Below are positions 33,587-42,939 of a DNA stretch of 64,000 nucleotides, one piece after another. This DNA is from Novosphingobium sp. 18050 (GTDB lineage Bacteria > Pseudomonadota > Alphaproteobacteria > Sphingomonadales > Sphingomonadaceae), in NCBI RefSeq assembly GCF_902706195.1, contig NZ_CACSJO010000001.1:372001-436000 (forward strand). Reading direction: 5' to 3'. Both the position numbers and the translations under genes were made by a program. Position 1 is the stretch's first letter; each line of letters starts with the position of its first letter. Below the pieces are notes generated by a model that did no database searches, was not told the DNA's origin, and worked only from the letters and a program-made list of their open reading frames with translations.

Positions 33587-35533
33587 ATGCATTTCGACGA
33601 TCGCCTTGCCACGGTTCTGCGCCTGCCGCCCTCTGGGGATGGCTTGGCGCGTATCCAGTTCAGGCAGCTCGTCGACATTCTCGGCCGGGCCCCGAACCCG
33701 CGCGAACCCAGCGAAACCGTGGAAGCCGGCTTCACGCGGCTGCAGGAACTGGGCCGCCAGATCCCGACTGCCGACCGCGCTCGCCTGCTGCGCGCACCGC
33801 TTCAGGCGATGACCAACCCGCGCCTTCTGGCATGGCTGGCGGAAGCCGAACCCGACGTCGCCTGCGCAGCGATTCGCGCCGCCCGACTGGATGACGAGGA
33901 CTGGCTGGCTCTGATCCCCGCCCTCCCCGTGCGGGCGCGCGGGATATTACGCCACCGCCGCGATCTGCCGCCGCGTGTCGAGACGCTGCTGGAACGACTG
34001 GGCGTGCGCGACCGCGCGCTGCCACCAGGACCATGCGAAGATCAGACCGCAAATGTAGCCGCCGCGCCGGATATGGTCCTTGGCGCCGACCTCAAATTCG
34101 AGCCCGATCCCGAAGCGTCGCTTCCCGAAGAACCGCGCGCATCCTTCAATGCCCCGACCGGCAATATCGCCGTTGACCAGGACATGTCGGCCGACGTGCT
34201 GGAACTGCTCGGCATGGACGCCCAGCCGCCCGCCCCCACCTCGCTTAGCGAGTGGGCCAAGGCGCGCGCGGCGCAGCAACACAAGGACGTGCAACTCAAG
34301 GCTGCCAACGCGGACCATTCCAGAGATAGCCGGTCCGGGGGGGCCAATTCCGGCGAGGCTGGGATCGGCGCCATCGTCCGGCGCATCGAGGAGTTCCGCA
34401 GGGCCCGCGCAATGCAGGGCGCCGTGGGTACGAGCGCCGACGCCAACGCGCCGCGCCTGCCGCTGGGGGACACCGCACCCGCAACGGTGCGACTGGCGCT
34501 GGCGATAGACTTCACCACCGACGTCCACGGGCGCATCGCCTGGGCGGACGGCCCTTATGCTTCCTCGGTGATCGGTCTCAGCCTTCCCGCCGCGCAGGAC
34601 GGGGCCGGGAATTCTCACGACCTTGGCACGGCTATGCGTCAGCGCCTGCCGCTGCGCGCCGCCCGCATCGCGGTCGCCGGAGCGCCGGCAGTCAGCGGCG
34701 CGTGGCAGGTAGATGCCATCGCCCGTTTCGAGGGCGGTGGCTTCATCGGCTATTGCGGCCGACTGCGCCGCCCTACGCCGCCCGTAGCTGCACCGGCAAC
34801 GCCGTGCGCCGACACCGCCGAAGCCGACCGTATGCGCGAAGTGCTGCACGAACTGCGCACCCCTGCGAACGCCATCCAGGTCGCGGCCGAAATCATCCAG
34901 CAGCAGCTCTACGGCCCCGCGCCGCACGAATACCGTGCCCTCGCCGCCGCCATCGCCGGGGACTGCGCCCACATCCTTGCCGGCTTCGAGGAACTTGACC
35001 GGCTGGTGAAGCTGGAAACCGGCGCACTGCCGCTCGACGAGGGTGAGTGCGACCTTGCCCGCGTTCTTGCCCAGACCGTTGCGCGGCTGCGTACCTGGAC
35101 CGAACCGCGCGGCAGCAGCTTCGCGCTTACGTCCGATCCTTCCGCCGCCACCCTGCCGGTCCGGGTGGCCCGCGCCGAAGTGGAGCGCCTGATCTGGCGC
35201 CTTTTCGCAGCCCTCGCAAGCTCGACCGCGCCGGGCGAGGCACTCGAACTGACCTGGGCGATGCGCGCGGGCATGGTTGAAGTGGCCGTCGCGCTGCCGT
35301 CCGTGCTGGCCGAGCGCGATCCTGATACCCTGTTCGATGCCGTCGCCGGGGAACGCGGGCAATCGCTCGCCACCGGCATGTTCGGGATCGGCTTCACATT
35401 GCGTCTCGCCATGGCCGAAGCCGCCGCAGCCGGGGGAATGCTGCAGCGCGTTAACAATGCGCTACACCTGTCACTGCCTGCCTTGACCGCTGTAAATGCA
35501 GGCAATAGCACTTCGGCAACCATTTCACCCTAA
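33587..35533 (+). CDS. Histidine-kinase-like signalling protein with degenerate ATPase domain
   Basis: A 648-residue soluble protein. The first 110 residues are helical with repeated Ala/Leu. A variable middle follows, a PAS-like region is near 300-400, and a HisKA helix with phospho-acceptor His421 in LHELRTPANAI comes next. The C-terminal region aligns by position with HATPase_c, but the N-box has no Asn (RLFAALASST) and the G1 DxGxG is missing; only a G2-like FGIGFTLRLAMAEA remains. It may be a pseudokinase or act as a dimerisation/phosphotransfer hub. It lies 56 bases upstream of the deacetylase gene. Confidence 0.7.
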   Translation: MHFDDRLATVLRLPPSGDGLARIQFRQLVDILGRAPNPREPSETVEAGFTRLQELGRQIPTADRARLLRAPLQAMTNPRLLAWLAEAEPDVACAAIRAARLDDEDWLALIPALPVRARGILRHRRDLPPRVETLLERLGVRDRALPPGPCEDQTANVAAAPDMVLGADLKFEPDPEASLPEEPRASFNAPTGNIAVDQDMSADVLELLGMDAQPPAPTSLSEWAKARAAQQHKDVQLKAANADHSRDSRSGGANSGEAGIGAIVRRIEEFRRARAMQGAVGTSADANAPRLPLGDTAPATVRLALAIDFTTDVHGRIAWADGPYASSVIGLSLPAAQDGAGNSHDLGTAMRQRLPLRAARIAVAGAPAVSGAWQVDAIARFEGGGFIGYCGRLRRPTPPVAAPATPCADTAEADRMREVLHELRTPANAIQVAAEIIQQQLYGPAPHEYRALAAAIAGDCAHILAGFEELDRLVKLETGALPLDEGECDLARVLAQTVARLRTWTEPRGSSFALTSDPSAATLPVRVARAEVERLIWRLFAALASSTAPGEALELTWAMRAGMVEVAVALPSVLAERDPDTLFDAVAGERGQSLATGMFGIGFTLRLAMAEAAAAGGMLQRVNNALHLSLPALTAVNAGNSTSATISP

Positions 35534-35588
35534 AACACTTCCAGACCCTGTCACCCTGACGGATGCGACCCGCAGAGGGGAAAGTTTT

Positions 35589-36593
35589 TTGCCGGGACCC
35601 AATCTCCTGGAGCCGCCGGGCCAGCATGCTTTTGCCTCATTCGGCAAGGACTTCGGCCAGCGCTTCATTGTAACCGTCGACACCGAAGAGGAGTTCGACT
35701 GGTCGGCTCCGCTCGACCGCGAGAAGCACAGCGTCGTCACCGTACCTGCGCTGCGCAAGTTCCAGCAGTTCTGCGAAGGCTTCGGGGTCGTCCCCTCGTA
35801 CCTGATCGACTGGCCGGTCGCCTGTTCCTCCTTCGCGCCGGAAGCGATCGGCGATGCCGTGACGCGCGGCACCGCTGAGGTCGGTGTACAGTTGCACCCC
35901 TGGGTCAACCCGCCGTTCGTAGAGGAAGTGAACGAGTTCAACAGCTTCGCGGGCAACCTGCCCTTCGAACTGGAGCGCGAGAAACTTCACACCCTCCGCG
36001 ACCGGATCGAGAGCGCTTTCGGCGTTCCCCCGCAGATCTACCGCGCCGGCCGCTACGGCCTGGGCCCGCGCACGGCCGAGATCCTGCGCGAATGCGGCAT
36101 CGCTATCGACACGTCGGTGCGCGCGCACTGGGATTACAGCTCTGCCGGCGGCCCCAACTACCGCGAACATCCGCTGCGCCCCTACTGGACCGATGCCGAA
36201 CAGAGCCTGCTCGAACTACCGCTGACCACGGTCTACTGGGGGCCGCTGCGGCAGGTCGGCAACGTGATCTACCCGCACCTTTGGCGTGCGCCGCAGGTAC
36301 GCGGCGTACTCGCCCGTGCGGGGCTGCTCGAACGCATTCCGCTGACGCCCGAAGGCATTACTACAGAAGAAGCCCTGCGTGGCGTAGACATCGCCATCGA
36401 TGAAGGCCTGCCCGTGCTGGTGTTCTCGTTCCACAGCCCCTCGCTGGCGCCGGGCCACACACCCTATGTACGCAACGAGGCAGACCTCGACGCGCTCTAC
36501 GACTGGTGGCGCGCCCTGTTCACTCACCTGGAGCGGCGCGGCGTGAAGCCGACCAGCGTGGCCGACATCATGGCCTCGGTGAAACCGGGCTGA
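35589..36593 (+). CDS. Polysaccharide deacetylase family protein
   Basis: A 334-residue carbohydrate-esterase-4-type NodB-like protein. The metal-site start is RFIVTVDTEEEFDW, with the HPWVNPPF motif (His ligand) and RAGRYGLG following. The start is proposed at TTG 35589 because AGGGGAAAG lies seven to eight bases upstream; an ATG at 35496 would overlap the kinase-like gene by 38 bases. No signal peptide is visible in either form. It may modify or degrade an acetylated sugar polymer. Pairing with the kinase-like gene suggests joint expression. Confidence 0.75.
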   Translation: MPGPNLLEPPGQHAFASFGKDFGQRFIVTVDTEEEFDWSAPLDREKHSVVTVPALRKFQQFCEGFGVVPSYLIDWPVACSSFAPEAIGDAVTRGTAEVGVQLHPWVNPPFVEEVNEFNSFAGNLPFELEREKLHTLRDRIESAFGVPPQIYRAGRYGLGPRTAEILRECGIAIDTSVRAHWDYSSAGGPNYREHPLRPYWTDAEQSLLELPLTTVYWGPLRQVGNVIYPHLWRAPQVRGVLARAGLLERIPLTPEGITTEEALRGVDIAIDEGLPVLVFSFHSPSLAPGHTPYVRNEADLDALYDWWRALFTHLERRGVKPTSVADIMASVKPG

Positions 36594-36608
36594 AGCCTGG
36601 GGTCGGCC

Positions 36609-37844
36609 TCAGGCCATCGCCAGGATCATGTTGCGCACCTGCGGGTAGATCTCGCGCTCCCACTTGGAGCCGGAGAACACGCCGTAATGGCCTACGCCCG
36701 GCTGCAGGTGGTGCCGCTTCAGATGCGGGCGCAGGCTGGTGCACAGGAGATGCGCCGCCGCCGTCTGCCCCACCGCGCAGATATCGTCGCGCTCCCCCTC
36801 GACGGTGAGGAGCGCAGTCTTGCGGATCGCCGAGCAATCCACTTTGCGCCCCCGATGCGTCAGCTCACCTTTCGCGAGGAGTGCCTTCTGGAACACCTTG
36901 TCGATCGTCTCGAGATAGAATTCGGAAGTCAGGTCGAGCACGGCCAGATACTCGTCATAGAAGTGCTCGATCTTGTCGACCTCGGCCTGTTCGAGGTTTG
37001 CGATGTGCTGGTACAGCTTGCGGAACTGGGCATAGTGACGGCCTGAATTCATCGACATGAAAGCGGAAAGCTGGATGAATCCGGGGTACACCTTGCGCCC
37101 CCCACCCTTGTAGCGCCACGGCACGGTGTGGATGAGGTTCTTCTCAAACCATTCGAACGTCTGCGCATTCGCAAGATCGTTCACCACCGTAGGCGATTCG
37201 CGCACGTCCACCGGACCGCCCAGCAGCGACATGGTGCGCGGCTGGCAGGGGTCGTCGTCCTGCGCCATCAGCGCCACGGCGGCGAGCACCGGGACACAGG
37301 GCTGGCACACCGCCAGCACATGCGCGCCGCGCTTCTCCGCCGGGTCGCCCAGTTCCTGCAGGAAGCGGATCACATAGTCGATGTAGTCGTCCAGCCCGAA
37401 GTCCCCGGCGGACAGCGGCACGTCGCGCGCATTCTTCCAGTCGGTAATGTAGACGTCATGGTCGCGCAGCAGCGTTTCCACCGTACCGCGCAGCAGCGTG
37501 GCGAAATGGCCCGACAGCGGGGCCACGACCAGAACCTTGGGCTGGGGCACGCTGACTTCGGGCTTGGCGAAATGAAGCATGTCGCCGAACGGCAGTGAAA
37601 GCGCTACTTCCTCGACCACCGGGGTCATGATGTTGCCCGACAGGACCTCGCCTATCGCGTAAGGCGGACGAGCATGGGTGACCGCCGATTTCTCGAACGT
37701 CTCGGCCAGCGCAAAAAGACGCCGCGCGAAGGGCATTTTCTCGGCCCCGCCCAGGAACTTGTCTCGAAGGCTGGTTGCAGTGCGCGCGGCGAACCGGGCC
37801 GGTGCCAGTGTGTCGCAATATGCCTGATAGGCCTGATAGAGCAT
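36609..37844 (-). CDS. phaZ: Intracellular polyhydroxyalkanoate depolymerase
   Basis: A 411-residue cytosolic alpha/beta hydrolase that mobilises PHB granules. It begins MLYQAYQAYCDTLAP, typical of the i-PhaZ family. The catalytic Cys lies in LAVCQPCVPVLA, where other hydrolases have Ser. An Asp region and the C-terminal GVGHYGVFSGSKWEREIYP with the catalytic His are also present. The start at 37844 is chosen since GGGGA lies nine bases upstream; the ATG at 37853 has no room for a site. It stands alone, divergent from the GST gene. Confidence 0.9.
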   Translation of the reverse strand: MLYQAYQAYCDTLAPARFAARTATSLRDKFLGGAEKMPFARRLFALAETFEKSAVTHARPPYAIGEVLSGNIMTPVVEEVALSLPFGDMLHFAKPEVSVPQPKVLVVAPLSGHFATLLRGTVETLLRDHDVYITDWKNARDVPLSAGDFGLDDYIDYVIRFLQELGDPAEKRGAHVLAVCQPCVPVLAAVALMAQDDDPCQPRTMSLLGGPVDVRESPTVVNDLANAQTFEWFEKNLIHTVPWRYKGGGRKVYPGFIQLSAFMSMNSGRHYAQFRKLYQHIANLEQAEVDKIEHFYDEYLAVLDLTSEFYLETIDKVFQKALLAKGELTHRGRKVDCSAIRKTALLTVEGERDDICAVGQTAAAHLLCTSLRPHLKRHHLQPGVGHYGVFSGSKWEREIYPQVRNMILAMA

Positions 37845-37982
37845 ATGCAACATTCCCCGCGATCCCGCTGCAACCCTCGCGATTCGAACAGGCGGCTGCA
37901 ATCGGTTCTGGATTCATGCTGCGCTGCATCATAGGTTGATGCAAGCGAAAGTGCCCCCGCATAAAAGCCAGGAGTGAGGTCC

Positions 37983-38651
37983 ATGACACAAGCCAGCGAA
38001 ATCCGCGCTACGCTGACGATCTCCAGCAAGACTTATTCCGCGTGGTCGCTGCGCGGCTGGCTGCTGTGCCGCCTTGCCGGACTGGACGTTGAGGAAAAAC
38101 CTGTCGCCAACGATGCCGCCAACCGCGCCGAACTCCTGCTGCTTTCGCCCTCGGTACTGGTTCCGCGGCTCAACTGCAGGGGCGCCAGCGTATGGGACAC
38201 GCTGGCCATCGCCGAATTCCTCAACGAACAGTTTCCCGATGCCGGCATGTTCCCCGCAGATCCGATCACGCGGGCGCACTGCCGCTCTATCTCGGGCGAG
38301 ATTCATTCGGGCTTCACCAACTTGCGCTCGGCCCTGCCGATGAACCTCAAGGTGCGGCACGAGAAATTCCCGGTCTTCTCCGGCGCGCGCCCCGATATCG
38401 AGCGAATCGAGGCGATCTGGATCGATTGTCTTCAGACTTTCGGCGGCCCGTTCCTGTTCGGCGCGGAGCCTACCGTCGCCGATGCCATGTACGCGCCGGT
38501 GACGACGCGATTCGTGACCTATGCAGTCTCCCTGCCCCCGGAATGCTCCGCCTATTGCCGCACGATCGCCGAATGGGCCCCGATGCGCGAATGGGTGGAA
38601 GCTGCAAAAGCCGAGCCGGAGGAAATGGAGGAACTCGACGTGGAGTTCTGA
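37983..38651 (+). CDS. Glutathione S-transferase family protein
   Basis: A 222-residue cytosolic GST. A thioredoxin-fold N-terminus begins with LTISSKTYSAWSLRGWLLCRLAG and has VPRLNCRGASVWDTLAIAEFLNE (the cis-Pro and the Ser/Glu glutathione pocket). An all-helical C-terminal domain with FLFGAEPTVADAMYAPV (the N-capping box) follows. Substrate unknown. The ATG at 37983 has a GAGG site six bases ahead. Confidence 0.9.
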   Translation: MTQASEIRATLTISSKTYSAWSLRGWLLCRLAGLDVEEKPVANDAANRAELLLLSPSVLVPRLNCRGASVWDTLAIAEFLNEQFPDAGMFPADPITRAHCRSISGEIHSGFTNLRSALPMNLKVRHEKFPVFSGARPDIERIEAIWIDCLQTFGGPFLFGAEPTVADAMYAPVTTRFVTYAVSLPPECSAYCRTIAEWAPMREWVEAAKAEPEEMEELDVEF

Positions 38652-38722
38652 TTTACCTATGGGCTAAGCATCGAGGAGGCGATGAGACCTCCCATTGCTT
38701 AAACCATGGATACGAATTCGCT

Positions 38723-38881
38723 GTGATACTGCAAATTTTCAACTGCCTTCTCAATCGCCACAAGCCCCGGAAGGGTAGCGATAAATGGAACGGCAGCATG
38801 TATGTCAGGATGTGCAAAGGTTGTGGCCGGGACATCGTGCGGCAACCTAATGGCAGTCGCTGGGTCCAAAAAACCGGCTAA
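38723..38881 (+). CDS. Small Cys-rich (zinc-ribbon-like) protein, 52 aa
   Basis: A 52-residue basic peptide from the GTG at 38723. It has Cys8 and His13 in NCLLNRHKPRKG, and Cys31 and Cys34 in MCKGCGRDIVRQ, a compact Cys/His arrangement able to bind one zinc, and ends RWVQKTG. It resembles small zinc-binding proteins of unknown role that I recall from sphingomonads. No ATG and no good ribosome binding site are visible, so the start is uncertain and it could be a decaying gene. It lies in an AT-richer stretch between the GST and tRNA genes. Confidence 0.45.
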   Translation: MILQIFNCLLNRHKPRKGSDKWNGSMYVRMCKGCGRDIVRQPNGSRWVQKTG

Positions 38882-39061
38882 GACCGCCTTACGAGCGGGA
38901 CGGGCAGCTACAAGCCTGCAGCCTTTCCGAACAGGCCCGCTCAACCTTCCCCACCGCCGAATGAAACTATTTTCGCGACCTAGGCCCATCTTCATGCCGC
39001 GTTCTGACATTTGTCAGCACCGCATCCATAGGGATGCATGGTATGAAAAAGCGGGAGAAAT

Positions 39062-39138
<77 letters not shown>

Positions 39139-39187
39139 ACCGGGGTATCGATGAACCTTCACCCGCCAAGGCTCAGGTGACTGGCAT

Positions 39188-39263
39188 TGGTGGGCCCGGC
39201 AGGATTCGAACCCGCGACCTAGCCGTTATGAGCGGCCAGCTCTAACCGCTGAGCTACAGGCCC
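39188..39263 (-). tRNA. tRNA-Ile(CAT), lysidine type
   Basis: A 76-nt cloverleaf with encoded CCA. The acceptor GGGCCTG pairs with CGGGCCC through one G-U pair. The anticodon loop CTCATAA carries CAT. The D arm (AGCTCAGCGGTTAGAGC) and the variable region (TAGGTCGC) resemble the minor tRNA-Ile whose C34 is converted to lysidine by TilS, not the elongator tRNA-Met. Identity rests on those features; initiator tRNA is excluded by the fully paired acceptor end. Confidence 0.85.
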
Positions 39264-39304
39264 GCCGTGCCGTTACCGGCCCATCGAGGAAGCCGGTCCG
39301 ATGC

Positions 39305-39333
39305 CCGTTAGCTTGCGATGCGCGATCAGGCAA
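39305..39333 (-). promoter_or_regulatory. Candidate promoter of the tRNA-Ile/tRNA-Pro pair
   Basis: On the minus strand TTGCCT (39328-39333) and TAACGG (39305-39310) with 17-base spacing. The predicted start would leave a 35-base leader before tRNA-Ile. Confidence 0.35.
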
Positions 39334-39405
39334 GCGGCCTTCTGGTAACTTTGCGCATTTGTCTGTGGGTGCAGGAGCAGCCGATGCCGCTCCTGCACCG
39401 CCGGA

Positions 39406-42063
39406 TCAGTAGCCGGCCTTGGCCAGCCAGGCGTCGACCTCGCCCATGCGGGTTTCCTGTACCTTGATCCGATCCTCGATTTTGGCGACCGCCTCATCGA
39501 CCGGACGGCGCGCGCCGGCCGGCAGGTGAGCCTGCGCGTAAGCCTTCAGCTTTTCGACCATCGCCGGATCGGCACTACCCTGCGCCAGCTTGGCGACGTA
39601 GCGGGTCGCGCCCGAGCTATCTACACGCGCCATAACCGCGTCGTAGTTGGCCGACACGAAGTCGAACGCCTTGTCAGGGTTGTCTCCCGCGACCGACGTG
39701 ATGATCACCGGGCTGGTGGTCACGCTCGGCTCATCGGTCAACGAAAGCGCCAGCGCCTTGTCGGCCAGCGCCGGATCGCGCGCCATGCCAAGCTGGGAAT
39801 AGAGCGTGGTCTTGACCTGCGCCGAAGTCTCCGCCTTCGCCAGTTCGTGCAGCGCATCCCAGGTCTGGGCATCGGCATTCTTCGCCACCACGGACAGAAT
39901 AGCCACGCGCAGCGAGGGATCGATGGCGCTGTCGTCGGTCTTCGACGCTACGAAGCGGCGGCGCGCTTCGGCCAGCACGCCGGGCTCGCCCAGTTCGCCC
40001 AGCACCTCGATCAGGGCGGCGCGCAAGTCGCCCTCGGTCACCGGCTCGTTCGCGCGCGGGGTCCAGCCCAGACGCTGCATCACCGGAAGCAGGCGCGCGG
40101 AGGCGAAGCGCGACAGCGCGGCTTCACGCTTTGCGTTGCCGCGAGCATAGTCAGCAAGACCCGCGATCACCCTGGCGGCGCGCTCCATTACCTGCGGCGA
40201 GGCGTCTGCGGGCAGGCCCTTCACCACGTCGAGCATGTTCGCCATCGGCTGGTTACCGGCATAGCCCAGTGCCGCCGCATCGTTGAGGATGCCCAACTGG
40301 TCGACCGGCTGCACCTTGGCGATCGACTTGGCCAGAACCGCGAAGGTCTTTGCGTCGTAGAGCACGCGGTAATAGCCCGACTGCCCGGCATTCACGACCA
40401 CCGGGCCGCAGCCGGCAACCGTGAGCGCACCCTTGCCCTGCAGCAGTGTCTCGGCAGCCGCGCCGTCAAGCCCTGCTGCGCGCACCGGCACGCGCCATTT
40501 CAGCGGCTGCTTGTCGGCGCGGTCACGGGTGAACTCGCCCTGCTCCAGGCTCAGGCTGGTCTGCCCGGCGGCGCACGATGCAGAGACCTTCACCAACGGG
40601 ATACCCGGCTGCAATGTGAAGTCATGAGCGATCAGCGCGATGGGCTTGCCCGAGGCCTTCTCCATCTCGGCCCACAGGTCATCGGTGACCGTGTTCGAAT
40701 TCCTGTAGCGCTTCATGTAGGCCTGAACGCCCGTGCGCCACTGATCGGAACCGGCATAGGCCTCCAGCATGCGGATCACCGCCTCGCCCTTGGAGTAGGT
40801 GATCGAATCGAAGGCCTGGCTGGCTTCCTCCACCGTCTTGATCGGGGTGATGATCGGGTGCGTGGTGACATAGCCATCCTGCGCCATCGCCAGTTCGCGC
40901 GATCCCACGCCGGTCAGTTCCGGGTTCCATTCGGGATGGAACTGCGCGGTCGCACGGCTTTCCATCCACGAGGCGAAGCCCTCGTTCAGCCACAGGTCGT
41001 CCCACCAGGACATCGTGACAAGATCGCCGAACCACTGGTGCGCCATTTCGTGCGCCACCACCGTGAAGATCCGCTCGCGCAGGGAATTCGACGCAATCTT
41101 GGGATCGAGCAGCATCGCATTCTCGAAGTAGAAGATACCGCCCCAGTTCTCCATTGCACTGAAGAACTGGCTGCGACCCGGCGCCGCGATATTGTCCATC
41201 TTGGGCAGCGGATAGGGCACCCCGAAATAATCGTTCATCCACGGCAGCAGCGCCGCCGACTGCTCCAGCGCGTAGTCCGCCTCGGCCAGGTCGCCGCGCT
41301 TGGTCAGCACGCCCACTTCGGTGCCGGCCGCCTGCACGGTCTTGCGCTCGAAATCGCCGAGACCGAGAAACAGCAGGTACGTCGACATCTTCGGGCTGGT
41401 GCCGAAAGTGACCAGCGTAAGGCCCTCGCCCGCGCTCTTGCGGCTTTCGACAGGCAGGTTGCCGACGGCCATCTCGCCCTCGGGCACAACCGCCTTGAGA
41501 CTGAAGGTCGCCTTGTAGAACGGCTCGTCCCACGAAGGCATGAAGCGGCGCGCGTCCGAGTTCTCGAACTGGGTGAACAGAGCGCGCTTCGCGCTGCCGT
41601 CCGCCGCCTTGTAGTCGAGTGCGAAGAGGCCGTAGGCCTGCGTGTTGATCTTGCCTGCGTAGTCGATCGACAGGACGTAGCTGCCCGGCGCGATGGCCTT
41701 GGCAAAAGTGAAGGTAGCGGTCTGCGCGGCCGCGTCGATTGCGACGGCCGGCACGCCCATGCGCTTGCCGGCAGCTGTCGAAAGCGCGGCTTTGGCGATG
41801 GAGAGATCGGCGGCCTGGAGCGTGATCGTGCGGGTTTCCTCCAGCACGTCGACGGTGATCGCGGCCTTGCCGGCGAAAGTCAGCGCCTTGGCATCGGGAG
41901 TGACGGTAACGTCGTAATGGCTGGGCCGAACATTGCGGGGAAGCTGCGTGGTCACCGTCTCGGCGGTGGCCCCCTTCGAGGTTGATGCCTGGGCAAGAGC
42001 TGGTAACGGCATGGCGACACCTGCAAGAAGCGCCAGCACGGCGCAGCGAACATTGATTTTCAT
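39406..42063 (-). CDS. M1-family zinc aminopeptidase, exported
   Basis: An 885-residue aminopeptidase. A signal peptide (INVRCAVLALLAGVAMPLPALA) is present. An N-terminal beta-sandwich precedes the exopeptidase motif SAMENWGG (variant of GAMEN). The zinc site is HEMAHQWFGD at 338-342 with the distal Glu in WLNEGFASW. A C-terminal ERAP1-like helical domain follows. It likely acts in the periplasm to trim peptides. The ATG at 42063 gives the signal peptide; upstream frame extension is not protein-like. It is divergent from rpsF across 270 bases. Confidence 0.93.
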   Translation of the reverse strand: MKINVRCAVLALLAGVAMPLPALAQASTSKGATAETVTTQLPRNVRPSHYDVTVTPDAKALTFAGKAAITVDVLEETRTITLQAADLSIAKAALSTAAGKRMGVPAVAIDAAAQTATFTFAKAIAPGSYVLSIDYAGKINTQAYGLFALDYKAADGSAKRALFTQFENSDARRFMPSWDEPFYKATFSLKAVVPEGEMAVGNLPVESRKSAGEGLTLVTFGTSPKMSTYLLFLGLGDFERKTVQAAGTEVGVLTKRGDLAEADYALEQSAALLPWMNDYFGVPYPLPKMDNIAAPGRSQFFSAMENWGGIFYFENAMLLDPKIASNSLRERIFTVVAHEMAHQWFGDLVTMSWWDDLWLNEGFASWMESRATAQFHPEWNPELTGVGSRELAMAQDGYVTTHPIITPIKTVEEASQAFDSITYSKGEAVIRMLEAYAGSDQWRTGVQAYMKRYRNSNTVTDDLWAEMEKASGKPIALIAHDFTLQPGIPLVKVSASCAAGQTSLSLEQGEFTRDRADKQPLKWRVPVRAAGLDGAAAETLLQGKGALTVAGCGPVVVNAGQSGYYRVLYDAKTFAVLAKSIAKVQPVDQLGILNDAAALGYAGNQPMANMLDVVKGLPADASPQVMERAARVIAGLADYARGNAKREAALSRFASARLLPVMQRLGWTPRANEPVTEGDLRAALIEVLGELGEPGVLAEARRRFVASKTDDSAIDPSLRVAILSVVAKNADAQTWDALHELAKAETSAQVKTTLYSQLGMARDPALADKALALSLTDEPSVTTSPVIITSVAGDNPDKAFDFVSANYDAVMARVDSSGATRYVAKLAQGSADPAMVEKLKAYAQAHLPAGARRPVDEAVAKIEDRIKVQETRMGEVDAWLAKAGY

Positions 42064-42194
42064 GGGCGACTCGTTTTCTTGGGGGATTGGCCTAGCTAAC
42101 GCGTGATCTCCCGTGCGCAACAAATTTACCCTCCTGCGCAACTTTGCATGCAGGTCTTTGTTCCCGCACGGCGGCCGTTTTTGCCCCCCTGCAC

Positions 42195-42222
42195 TTGCAT
42201 TCCTATCAGAATCCGGTAAGGG
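42195..42222 (+). promoter_or_regulatory. Candidate promoter of the rpsF-rpsR-rplI operon
   Basis: TTGCAT (42195-42200), a 16-base spacer and TAAGGG (42217-42222). The region from there to the rpsF start is rich in complementary GGGCCC runs, which could form a leader structure for autogenous control by S6:S18. Confidence 0.3.
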
Positions 42223-42333
42223 CCCGCCTTCCCCGCAGTCACGAGACCGCCGGGAACCCAAACGAAAGCCGGAGGGGCCCCGCAATCCCGCGGACAAGCC
42301 AGCGATCGGTTAGACAGAGAAAAGGAAGTTGCC

Positions 42334-42696
42334 GTGGCTCTATATGAGCACGTGTTCCTGGCACGCCAGGACCTCAGCCAGGCGCAGGTCGATGCACTTG
42401 CCGCCGCCGCCACCGAGATCGTCGAGTCGAACCAGGGCAAGGTCACCAAGACCGAGACCTGGGGCCTCAAGAATCTCGCCTACAAGATCAAGCGCAACCG
42501 CAAGGCTCACTTCGTGATGCTGAACATCGAAGCAAACGGCGCCACCGTCGCCGAGCTCGAGCGTCAGACCTCCATCAACGAAGACGTCATCCGCTACGTG
42601 ACCATCCGCGTCGACGAGCAGGAAGAAGGCCCGTCGGTCATGATGCGCAAGAGCGACCGCGAGCGTACTCGCCGCCGCGAACGCGAAGGGAACTGA
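42334..42696 (+). CDS. rpsF: 30S ribosomal protein S6
   Basis: A 120-residue ribosomal protein that pairs with S18 in the platform of the small subunit. It begins from GTG at 42334 with AAAGGAAG upstream. The sequence [37 protein letters not shown] and an Arg-rich end ([15 protein letters not shown]) are typical. First gene of a ribosomal protein operon with rpsR four bases downstream. Confidence 0.98.
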   Translation: MALYEHVFLARQDLSQAQVDALAAAATEIVESNQGKVTKTETWGLKNLAYKIKRNRKAHFVMLNIEANGATVAELERQTSINEDVIRYVTIRVDEQEEGPSVMMRKSDRERTRRREREGN

Positions 42697-42700
42697 CACC

Positions 42701-42925
42701 ATGGCACGTGCATTTTTCCGCCGCCGCAAGTCCTGCCCGTTCTCGGGCAAGAACGCGCCGAAGATCGACTACAAGGACGTACGTCTGCTGCAGGGCTTCA
42801 TGTCCGAGCGTGGCAAGATCGTCCCCAGCCGCATCACGGCGGTTTCCGCCAAGAAGCAGCGTGAGCTGAGCCAGGCGATCAAGCGCGCCCGGCACATCGG
42901 CCTCCTGCCCTTCATCGTTAAGTAA
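42701..42925 (+). CDS. rpsR: 30S ribosomal protein S18
   Basis: A 74-residue basic protein with [37 protein letters not shown] and [18 protein letters not shown], the full S18 pattern. A single Cys (SCPFS) remains near the N-terminus. It is cotranscribed with rpsF and rplI. Confidence 0.98.
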   Translation: MARAFFRRRKSCPFSGKNAPKIDYKDVRLLQGFMSERGKIVPSRITAVSAKKQRELSQAIKRARHIGLLPFIVK

Positions 42926-42939
42926 GGAGGGACTGACCC

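Noticed and set aside
38682..38702. A tiny leader peptide (MRPPIA) before the small Cys-rich gene
   Set aside because: The GAGGAGG is only two bases from the ATG, too close for efficient initiation, and no structural context supports attenuation.
39526..41985. An 819-codon open frame antisense to the M1 aminopeptidase
   Set aside because: Shadow of the aminopeptidase coding strand.
42064..42333. A firm S6:S18-binding leader motif before rpsF
   Set aside because: Complementary GGGCCC runs are present but the diagnostic motif could not be confirmed by eye; mentioned only as possible in the promoter entry.
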